From an uncultured Collinsella sp. (lineage in GTDB: Bacteria; Actinomycetota; Coriobacteriia; Coriobacteriales; Coriobacteriaceae), in contig USHT01000027.1 of assembly GCA_900554455.1 (NCBI GenBank), forward strand, positions 1-9,899: a DNA stretch of 9,899 bases. Reading direction: 5' to 3'. Positions within the stretch are counted from its first letter, which is position 1. Each line of letters begins with the position of its first letter. Below the pieces are notes generated by a model. It did no database searches. It saw only the letters and a list, made by a program, of their open reading frames with translations, and was not told where the DNA came from. The position numbers were made by a program, and so were the translations under genes. Positions 1 through 5,600 of the stretch are shown piece by piece.

Positions 1-184
1 CGAGTGCGGTCTTTTTGGCGGTCTCTTTGTCCTGGTGCAGCACGTAGCGCAGGCCCGCGGTGCAGTTGTCCAGCACGGTCATGTTATTGAAAAGGTTGAA
101 GCTCTGGAACACCATGCCTACCTTGGCGCGGTAGGCGCAGGGGTCGCTCCCCTTGGCCGTGATGTCACTGCCGTGGAACAGCAC
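1..184 (-). other. ABC transporter ATPase segment fused to the Amt C-terminus
   Basis: From about residue 391 the frame reads VLFHGSDITAKG, then VGMVFQSFNLFNNMTVLDNC (412-431). This is the region just before and around the Q-loop of polar amino-acid ABC ATPases (HisP/GlnQ/ArtP type). In an intact member about 65-70 residues, including Walker A, precede this point, and none are present. Signature motif and Walker B would lie beyond the window. The intact ATPase at 8261-9025 has a similar but distinct stretch (GMVFQQFNLFAHMTVLQNV), so the fragment derives from a different paralogue. Without Walker A it should not hydrolyse ATP alone. The exact joint lies somewhere around residues 388-396. Confidence 0.85.
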
Positions 185-1354
185 CTTGACCATCGCGGCG
201 ATTACCAAGTCGAGCACCAGCACGATAACGACCGTCACCACAATACCCAGAATCTGCGAGACGAGCAGTGACACGTCGCCCGTGTAGAACAGGCCGCCCT
301 TACCGGTCCACGAAAGCTCCGGCACGCAGAACAGGCCTGTGAGCACGCCACCCAAAATGCCGCCGATGCCGTGGCAACCGAACGCGTCGAGCGCATCGTC
401 GTAGCCAAACTTGGTCTTAAGATGGCTGATGGCCAGGTAGCAGACGGGAGAGACGATCAAGCCCATGACCAGCGCCGCCCACGGCTCGACAAAGCCCGCG
501 CCCGGCGTGACCACCACAAGGCCTGCAACCAGACCGGTGCTGGCACCCACCAGCGTGGGGCGACCGGTGTGCACGCGCTCGACGGCAAGCCACGAGACCA
601 TTCCCGCCGCGCTGGCCGTCACGGTGTTGAGGATGGCGAGTGCCGCAACGGCGTCGGCCTTAAACTCGCTGCCGCCGTTAAAGCCAAACCAACCAAACCA
701 AAGTAGACCGGCGCCCAGCGCCACAAACGGCACGTTATGCGGACGGTAGCTCACCATGCCAAAGCCACGACGACGGCCGAGCATTAAGCAGAGAATCAGG
801 CCCGTGAGACCGGACGAAATGTGCACCACGTCGCCGCCGGCAAAGTCGAGCGCGCCGATGATGTCGCCGATAAAGGAACCATCGCCGCCCCAAACCATGT
901 GGGCGAGCGGCGCATAGACCACGAGCAGCCAAATGCCCAGGAAGGCCGTCATGGCACCAAACTTAACGCGGCCTGCCAGACTGCCCGTAACGATAGCGGC
1001 GGTGATCATGGCAAACGCCATCTGGAAGGCGATGTTGATGATCTGAGGGTAGACGGCACCGCCCGCGGCATTGCCCTCGGCCGCCTGCAGCACCTGGTTG
1101 AGCACCGGTAGGCACAGCAACTGGTCAAGGCCTCCAATAAACGGGCTGGAATCGTCGCCGCCGTAGGCCAGCGACCAGCCGGCAACAACCCACAGCACAC
1201 CAACCAGGCCAATGGCGCCAAAGCACATAAGCATGGTGTTGATGACATTTTTGCGCCTGGACAGGCCGCCATAGAAAAACGCCAGACCCGGTGTCATTAA
1301 AAACACGAGCATGGTGCAGATGAGCATAAACGTTGTCGATCCCGTATCGTACAT
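1..1354 (-). CDS. amt: Ammonium channel (Amt) fused in frame to an ABC-ATPase fragment; 3' end off window
   Basis: The reading frame is open for 451 codons from ATG at 1354 to the window edge. Residues 1-390 are an Amt/MEP/Rh ammonium channel of the inner membrane. Visible marks are the N-terminal FYGGLSRRKNVINT (27-40), the family signature DFAGGDVVHISSG (170-182) with Asp170 and pore His178, the LWFGWFGFNGG helix (218-228), and the second pore histidine His328 in DAFGCHGIGG. The last membrane helix spans about 362-388. A usual Amt then has a cytoplasmic tail of roughly 25 residues that contacts the PII protein GlnK. Here that tail is missing and the frame runs into ABC transporter ATPase sequence from about residue 391. 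The start is supported by AGGGGGAG a few bases upstream. No glnK is visible, though it could lie outside the window. I am sure of the Amt identity. Whether the fusion is real or an assembly joint cannot be decided here. Confidence 0.93.
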   Translation of the reverse strand, partial: MYDTGSTTFMLICTMLVFLMTPGLAFFYGGLSRRKNVINTMLMCFGAIGLVGVLWVVAGWSLAYGGDDSSPFIGGLDQLLCLPVLNQVLQAAEGNAAGGAVYPQIINIAFQMAFAMITAAIVTGSLAGRVKFGAMTAFLGIWLLVVYAPLAHMVWGGDGSFIGDIIGALDFAGGDVVHISSGLTGLILCLMLGRRRGFGMVSYRPHNVPFVALGAGLLWFGWFGFNGGSEFKADAVAALAILNTVTASAAGMVSWLAVERVHTGRPTLVGASTGLVAGLVVVTPGAGFVEPWAALVMGLIVSPVCYLAISHLKTKFGYDDALDAFGCHGIGGILGGVLTGLFCVPELSWTGKGGLFYTGDVSLLVSQILGIVVTVVIVLVLDLVIAAMVKVLFHGSDITAKGSDPCAYRAKVGMVFQSFNLFNNMTVLDNCTAGLRYVLHQDKETAKKTAL

Positions 1355-1552
1355 TCGCTCCCCCTTGATCGCATGAACGTTGTCGGCGCCCATAATGCGG
1401 CCGAGGGGCAACTGGTGTAGACCAGATACGGCGTTGTTAAACGCTGCGTTGTCGAATGGAAACGGTGCCGCAATCTTGGAAACGGCGCGGCAACGGGCGC
1501 GAAACGAACGGGAAACGTGCGAACGAGAAGGGCGCGCTTGGCCCCGCTCTGG
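1355..1552 (-). promoter_or_regulatory. Upstream region of amt
   Basis: This 198-bp gap separates amt from the gene behind it, so the amt promoter should lie here or further up. I could not pick a convincing -35/-10 pair. A short inverted repeat (CTGGT, 4-nt loop, ACCAG) sits at 1412-1425, and a pair of direct repeats at 1457-1493. Either could be a regulator site; nothing links them to a named regulator. Confidence 0.35.
1457..1493. repeat. Two 17-bp direct repeats upstream of amt
   Basis: TGGAAACGGTGCCGCAA (1457-1473) is followed 20 bp later by TGGAAACGGCGCGGCAA (1477-1493), with two mismatches. Two further GAAACG cores follow at 1501 and 1512. The 20-bp period is close to two helical turns, so the copies would face the same side of the DNA. 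The pair lies just over 100 bp upstream of the amt start. An operator is possible but unproven. Confidence 0.5.
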
Positions 1553-2572
1553 CTAGCGCCGGAACAGCTCGCGGGCTCGGTCGCGGAGGTCGGTAGCTCG
1601 GATGACGCCCTCGTAGCGATTGATGCGCAGACGCGGGAAGGCGTTAAAGAAGCGTAGGTCGCGGCGGCTGAGTGACACGCTCGGCACCGGACGGCTTATA
1701 CGCTTGCCGGCAAGGCGACGACTGAGCGACGGACGCGGCATGCTCGGCGCGGCATCGGCCACGCGGCGGGCAGCAAGTGCCAGGCCGCGAGCACCATCCG
1801 AGATAAACGTCGGCATCGAAGCCTTCTCACGCAGGGCATCAAGCGCGGCGTCACCCAGCTCGGCCAGCCACGCGTTAACGGCGCGACCGCGGATATGCGT
1901 CTGCGCCACCGAGTCGATCGCCGAATCGGGAATACGTTCGAGCATTGAGTCCGAGGCATCGGCAAGCGACTCATTGATGCGGTCGGCAAGGTCGGCGCGC
2001 ACGCGCTCCAGCTGATCGGACAGACGCCGCCAGCTCGCCAGCGAGCACAACGCGTCGACCATCATCGTGACCGCGACGATAAAGGCGGACAACCGCAGAA
2101 TCAGCACCGGCAGATGGCCAAGCAGCCCCAGCAATGCCGGCTCCACTAAACGGCAAATGCACAGCGCACCCAGGCCAAACGCGCAGGCCCAGTACAGACA
2201 GATGCGTCCATGCAAATTAAACGGCAGGTGCGAGTAATCCCAAAAGCGCGCGCCTGTTGTTTTTTCCAACAACACGCCTACGCTGTACTCAATCAAGCTG
2301 CATACGAGCGCCGCGGCAACAAACTGGCTCGAGGCATCCGGAATCCCGCGCAGCAAAAGCCAGCAGGCAATACCGCCCACACCATAGATAGGACAACACG
2401 GCCCCAGCAAAAAGCCACTGTTGGCAAATCGTCCGTGATTGAGCATGGCGCAGACCGTCGATTCCCATGCCCAACCGCAAAACCCGTAAAAGGCAAACGA
2501 GAGCACCAGTGCCGAGAGCGGGCAGGCGGCAAGCGTCGCGCCGTCAAATGCCATGTCGATCGCGGTTCCCAC
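1553..2572 (-). CDS. CmpB-type putative ABC transporter permease family membrane protein
   Basis: This 339-residue protein belongs to the family named 'putative ABC transporter permease' (ABC_trans_CmpB). The family name does not rest on a known substrate. The hallmarks run in order: FYGFCGWAWES (28-38), NSGFLLGPCCPIYGVGG (51-67), IEYSVGVLLE (94-103), and RFWDYSHLPFNLHGRI (109-124). About five hydrophobic helices fill residues 18-178. The rest is a charged, arginine-rich cytoplasmic tail of some 160 residues, ending in FFNAFPRLRINRYEG and a basic terminus. I take the GTG at 2572 as start: AGAGGAG lies 10 nt upstream, and the codon follows the stop of the HD-domain gene by only 3 nt, which suggests translational coupling. 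An ATG 18 bp further in is the alternative, with a poorer ribosome site. No ATPase partner is adjacent, so transport function is uncertain. Confidence 0.85.
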   Translation of the reverse strand: MGTAIDMAFDGATLAACPLSALVLSFAFYGFCGWAWESTVCAMLNHGRFANSGFLLGPCCPIYGVGGIACWLLLRGIPDASSQFVAAALVCSLIEYSVGVLLEKTTGARFWDYSHLPFNLHGRICLYWACAFGLGALCICRLVEPALLGLLGHLPVLILRLSAFIVAVTMMVDALCSLASWRRLSDQLERVRADLADRINESLADASDSMLERIPDSAIDSVAQTHIRGRAVNAWLAELGDAALDALREKASMPTFISDGARGLALAARRVADAAPSMPRPSLSRRLAGKRISRPVPSVSLSRRDLRFFNAFPRLRINRYEGVIRATDLRDRARELFRR

Positions 2573-2575
2573 CGT

Positions 2576-3133
2576 CTACCCACTCCTCTTTTCGTTCGAT
2601 TCTTTGCTCGAGCCGTCACTCGAGCCCTCGTTCAAATCGTTCGCGCCGCCTTTGCGCGGCAGACGGCCGGCAATCGTCTCGCGCAGCGCGCACCATTTAT
2701 CCGCCAGGCACACAATCCATGCCTCACGACACGTCGGCGGCACCAGCACCAGCGGAAACATATGCCGCACGATAATATTCCGCTCGCGCGGCGTCAGCTC
2801 AAAATCTTCTTCCGCACGCGCCAGGGCAAAAAACGGGTGGCGAAAGCCATGCAGCCGATGGCTTGGGTCGGAATCGTGCCAATCGTAGAGAAAGTAATCG
2901 TGCAGCAGGGCCCCGCGCAGCAGCGAGGCGCGGTCGATCGAAATGCCAGCACGGCCCAAGCGCTCGGCAAAGGACAGACTTGCCCGCGCTACCGAGGTCA
3001 CATGCGTATAGACCGTCACATCGCCATGTTGGATAAACTCATGCGTCAGGCCCAAGCGGCCCGTCTGGGCGAGCTGGCGGGCGGCATCGTCGACCTCGTG
3101 CGCGATTTTCTCGGCACAAACGGCATCGGACAT
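2576..3133 (-). CDS. HD-domain metal-dependent phosphohydrolase
   Basis: This 185-residue cytoplasmic protein has the HD metal-binding series: His44 in VYTHVTSVA, His78-Asp79 in ALLHDYFLYDW, His124 in IVRHMFP and Asp145 in LADKWCALRET. Family members bind divalent metal and hydrolyse phosphate esters, often of nucleotides; the substrate here is unknown. The tail after residue 158 is polar, rich in Ser, Asn, Asp and Gly, and probably disordered. The start at 3133 is chosen over an ATG 45 bp upstream because AAGGAGG sits 4 nt before it. The gene heads a two-gene unit with the CmpB-type membrane protein, 3 nt downstream. From memory, these two families are often neighbours in Gram-positive gut bacteria, which argues for a shared, uncharacterised role. 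It is divergent from the dxs-like gene. Confidence 0.88.
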   Translation of the reverse strand: MSDAVCAEKIAHEVDDAARQLAQTGRLGLTHEFIQHGDVTVYTHVTSVARASLSFAERLGRAGISIDRASLLRGALLHDYFLYDWHDSDPSHRLHGFRHPFFALARAEEDFELTPRERNIIVRHMFPLVLVPPTCREAWIVCLADKWCALRETIAGRLPRKGGANDLNEGSSDGSSKESNEKRSG

Positions 3134-3361
3134 GCTGCCTCCTTCCAGCGGCTCACGGCGGCAAGCCACGGCCTGCACACATTGAATAAAATCATCATCG
3201 AATTTACCAGTATGGCATCGGACAAAACGTTTTGCCCCACCAGTTGTCGAATTACCGCGCCGCCGTCACATATCAAACGTCAAAATGTGCGAGACTGTCT
3301 TGTGCAATTGTGCCGGCCGAGGGAGCGCCGGCGCTCGATTCGCATGGAGTAACCCACAACG
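3134..3361. promoter_or_regulatory. Divergent intergenic region with palindrome
   Basis: This 228-bp region must hold the start signals for the HD-domain gene (minus) and the dxs-like gene (plus). It contains a perfect 12-bp palindrome, CAAAACGTTTTG, at 3223-3234. It also contains a GCCGGC pair (3312-3317 and 3327-3332) that could form a small hairpin in the dxs-like leader. Several TTG-type -35 candidates exist, but none pairs with a good -10 at 16-18 bp. The dxs-like ribosome site is weak: GGAG lies 12 nt from the ATG. Confidence 0.4.
3138..3144 (-). promoter_or_regulatory. Ribosome binding site deciding the HD gene start
   Basis: On the minus strand AAGGAGG lies 4 nt before the ATG at 3133. 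It is a near-perfect Shine-Dalgarno sequence and rules against the longer reading that begins at 3178. Confidence 0.85.
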
Positions 3362-5143
3362 ATGCTGCTTACGCAAACGACAACGCCCGAGGACGTCAAG
3401 GCTCTCGATCGCGCCGAGCTTCCGCTGCTCTGCGGCGAGATTCGCCACGCCATCCTCGAAAGCTCCGCCGCCGTCGGCGGACACGTTGCCCCCAACCTGG
3501 GCGTCGTTGAGCTTACGGTTGCGCTTCATCGCGTGTTTAACTCCCCTATCGACAAGATTGTCTTTGACGTTTCGCACCAGACCTACGCCCACAAGGCGCT
3601 GACCGGGCGCGCATATACCTATATCGATCCGAATCGTTTTGGCGAGGCCTCCGGCTTTGCCAACCCCGACGAGTCCGAGCACGACCTGTTTGCCATGGGC
3701 CACACTTCTACGTCCGTGAGCCTAGGCTGTGGCTTGGCGCATGCTCGCGACCTAGCGGGCGATGCGTACAACGTCATCACCATCATTGGCGACGGCTCGC
3801 TTTCGGGCGGCCTGGCGTTTGAGGGCTTTAACAACGCCGCCGAGATCGACAGCAACCTGATCATCATCGTCAACGATAACGACCAGTCCATCGCCGAGAA
3901 CCACGGTGGCCTCTATCGCAATCTGGCCGAGCTGCGCACCAGCAACGGCACCTGTGAGCGCAACGTTTTCCGCGCGATGGGGCTCGACTACCGCTATCTG
4001 GACGCCGGTAACGATGTGTTGGCCCTCGCCGACGCGCTGCAGGAACTGCGCAATATCGATCACCCCATCGTGCTGCACGTCTCCACCGCCAAGGGCAAGG
4101 GCTTTGAGCCAGCCCAGAGCGACCCCGAGCGCTGGCACCACGTGGGTCCGTTTGACATGGCGACTGGGCGCAAGCTTTGCCCGGGCCATCCGAGCGAGCC
4201 TGCGCCGCGCACCTATGCCGACATTACGGGCGAGGCGCTCAGCGCCGCCATCGAGCGCGATCCGCAGGTCGTGGGCATCACGGCCGCCACACCCTACATC
4301 ATGGGCTTTACACCCGAGCTTCGCGCTGCCGCCGGCAAACAGTTCGTCGACGTGGGCATTGCCGAGGAGCACGCCGTGACCTTTGTCACCGCGCTTGCGC
4401 GCTCGGGCGCCAAGCCAGTCTTTGGTGTGTACGGCACTTTTTTGCAGCGCGCCTACGACGAGCTGTGGCACGATCTGTGCCTCAACGACGCCCCCGCAAC
4501 CATCCTGGTGTTTGGCGCATCGATCTTTGGCACCACGTCCGAGACGCACCTCTCGTTCTTTGATATTTCCATGCTGGGCGCTCTTCCCAACATGCACTAC
4601 TTGGCGCCGGCCTGCATGGAGGAATATCTGTCCATGCTGAGCTGGTCGCTCGACCACCGCGAGCATCCCGTGGCGATTCGTGTGCCTGGTATTGGCCTGG
4701 TGAGCCGTCCCGACCTTGCGCCTGCCGAAGACACCGACTACAGCGCCGTTCGCTACAACGTGGTGCGCCAGGGTCGCGACGTAGCAGTGCTCGCGCTCGG
4801 CGATTTCTTTGAGCTGGGCGAGCGCGTGGCAAACCGCTTGGCCGCCGAGTACGGCATCGAGGCCACGCTCGTCAACCCGCGCTTTGCAACCGAGCTTGAC
4901 CGTGAGTTCCTCGACAGTCTTGCCGCCGAGCATCGCGTTGTCGTCACCCTCGAGGACGGCATCTTGGACGGTGGCTGGGGCGAGCGCGTCGCGTGCTATC
5001 TGGCCTGCACGCCTGTGCGCACGCGCACCTTCGGCATCGCCAAGGGCTTCCCCGACCGCTACGACCCCAACGAGCTGCTCGCTCAGAACGGCATGACGGT
5101 CGAGAACATGGCCGCCGAAGCCGTAAGACTACTCAACGAGTAA
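3362..5143 (+). CDS. Divergent 1-deoxy-D-xylulose-5-phosphate synthase-like, thiamine-dependent enzyme
   Basis: This 593-residue enzyme has the three-domain layout of Dxs, which makes DXP from pyruvate and glyceraldehyde 3-phosphate for isoprenoids and thiamine. Conserved parts are GGHVAPNLGVVELT with His41, GHTSTSVS (113-120), the thiamine diphosphate/Mg motif GDGSLSGG (143-150) with VNDND (170-174), catalytic Glu335 in IAEEHAV, Tyr357 and Arg363 in VYGTFLQRAYDE, His396 and Arg440. Two substrate-site residues of E. coli Dxs, Arg420 and Asp427, align to Gly385 and Thr392: the usual DRAG...HQG block reads FGASIFGTTSETHLS. The loop after SIAEN is some 35 residues shorter than in E. coli, which accounts for the short length. 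It may be a working Dxs or a paralogue with another substrate, so no gene symbol is given. It is monocistronic, with its own terminator. The family is sure; the reaction is not. Confidence 0.85.
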   Translation: MLLTQTTTPEDVKALDRAELPLLCGEIRHAILESSAAVGGHVAPNLGVVELTVALHRVFNSPIDKIVFDVSHQTYAHKALTGRAYTYIDPNRFGEASGFANPDESEHDLFAMGHTSTSVSLGCGLAHARDLAGDAYNVITIIGDGSLSGGLAFEGFNNAAEIDSNLIIIVNDNDQSIAENHGGLYRNLAELRTSNGTCERNVFRAMGLDYRYLDAGNDVLALADALQELRNIDHPIVLHVSTAKGKGFEPAQSDPERWHHVGPFDMATGRKLCPGHPSEPAPRTYADITGEALSAAIERDPQVVGITAATPYIMGFTPELRAAAGKQFVDVGIAEEHAVTFVTALARSGAKPVFGVYGTFLQRAYDELWHDLCLNDAPATILVFGASIFGTTSETHLSFFDISMLGALPNMHYLAPACMEEYLSMLSWSLDHREHPVAIRVPGIGLVSRPDLAPAEDTDYSAVRYNVVRQGRDVAVLALGDFFELGERVANRLAAEYGIEATLVNPRFATELDREFLDSLAAEHRVVVTLEDGILDGGWGERVACYLACTPVRTRTFGIAKGFPDRYDPNELLAQNGMTVENMAAEAVRLLNE

Positions 5144-5144
5144 G

Positions 5145-5187
5145 AAAACCTCCGCAAGGAAAGCACCCCTGCGGAGGTTTTTATTTT
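5145..5187 (+). terminator. Intrinsic terminator of the dxs-like gene
   Basis: A perfect 12-bp stem, AAAACCTCCGCA (5145-5156) pairing with TGCGGAGGTTTT (5170-5181), has a 13-nt loop and is followed by a T-rich tract. It begins 2 nt after the stop codon. The A run on the left arm means it could also stop transcription from the right, but no minus-strand gene ends here. Confidence 0.93.
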
Positions 5188-5200
5188 CGCGACGCGATTA

Positions 5201-5257
5201 TCTCAATCTGTAACATCTAGGGTCCGAATTTCCGTCTAACTGTTACAGATCTGGATA
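5201..5257. repeat. Palindromic repeat element 1 of 3 (degenerate right arm)
   Basis: The left arm TCTCAATCTGTAACA (5201-5215) is inverted as TGTTACAGAT (5241-5250). The outer part of the right arm has decayed (CTGGATAAGA in place of TGAGA). The centre shares CCGTC and nearby bases with element 2. This is the most diverged of the three copies. Confidence 0.75.
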
Positions 5258-5280
5258 AGACGTCCTAGTCCCAGACCTTT

Positions 5281-5337
5281 GTCTCAATCTATAACAGATA
5301 GAGACCTTTTGGCCGTCCAGATGTTACAGATTGAGAC
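5281..5337. repeat. Palindromic repeat element 2 of 3
   Basis: GTCTCAATCTATAACA (5281-5296) pairs with TGTTACAGATTGAGAC (5322-5337): 16 bp with one mismatch that would be a G-U pair in RNA. The left half also holds a nested inverted repeat, GTCTCAATCT with AGATAGAGAC (5296-5305), so an alternative fold exists. It lies 23 bp after element 1. Confidence 0.88.
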
Positions 5338-5360
5338 ATTCGAATTCCCCTGAAGAGAAA

Positions 5361-5417
5361 ATCTCGATCTGTAACAGTCGCTCGGCAAAACCGGCTGCAG
5401 ATGTTACAGATCGAGAC
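5361..5417. repeat. Palindromic repeat element 3 of 3
   Basis: TCTCGATCTGTAACA (5362-5376) pairs perfectly over 15 bp with TGTTACAGATCGAGA (5402-5416). The A-to-G change in the left arm is matched by T-to-C in the right arm relative to element 2, a compensatory change that keeps the pairing. The 25-nt centre holds a small CGG-CAAAA-CCG hairpin. The element starts 80 bp after element 2. Confidence 0.9.
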
Positions 5418-5447
5418 AAAGCAACAAGGCATGCCGCCGCATCGGCC

Positions 5448-5477
5448 AAAACCACCACGAAGGTGCCTGTCCCTTTT
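5448..5477. other. Possible conserved intergenic motif (GGTGCCTGTCCC)
   Basis: This stretch contains CCACCACGAAGGTGCCTGTCCC followed after one break by a T run; it is read here as CCACCACGAA then GGTGCCTGTCCC. From memory, very similar strings recur between genes in Coriobacteriia and other gut bacteria, but I cannot confirm it here. There is no hairpin before the T run, so it is not a plain terminator. Confidence 0.3.
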
Positions 5478-5527
5478 TAGTAGGTAGAATAACCCATAAG
5501 GTAAGTATGTTTCTGTGTTATTTCGTG

Positions 5528-5557
5528 TTGACCCATTTGAGCGCGATGGGGTATAAC
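5528..5557 (+). promoter_or_regulatory. Sigma70-type promoter of the amino-acid ABC importer operon
   Basis: TTGACC (5528-5533) and TATAAC (5552-5557) are separated by 18 bp in a locally AT-rich stretch. Transcription would begin near 5564 and give a leader of about 36 nt ending in AAAGGTG, 8 nt or so before the binding-protein ATG. It is the best promoter match in the window. Confidence 0.8.
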
Positions 5558-5600
5558 TCTACTCAACCGCTAGGGATTTTATTGAGAAAGGTGTTCTACC

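Noticed and set aside
680..705. Low-complexity CCAAA repeat in the amt gene
   Set aside because: On the coding strand it encodes the conserved Trp/Phe/Gly helix of Amt proteins, so codon content explains it.
3134..3178. Longer N-terminus for the HD protein starting at 3178
   Set aside because: The near-perfect Shine-Dalgarno AAGGAGG lies inside this extension and points to the ATG at 3133; the extension shows no family similarity.
2210..3352. Open frame on the plus strand, 380 codons
   Set aside because: It is antisense to both the CmpB-type gene and the HD gene, which have conserved motifs and ribosome sites; the frame itself resembles no family.
3752..4933. Long open frame on the minus strand, 393 codons
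   Set aside because: It is antisense to the dxs-like gene, of low-complexity composition and with no recognisable motif.
5201..5417. CRISPR array
   Set aside because: The repeated units are 57-bp palindromes that differ from one another, only three are present, the spacers are about 23 bp, and no cas gene is in view.
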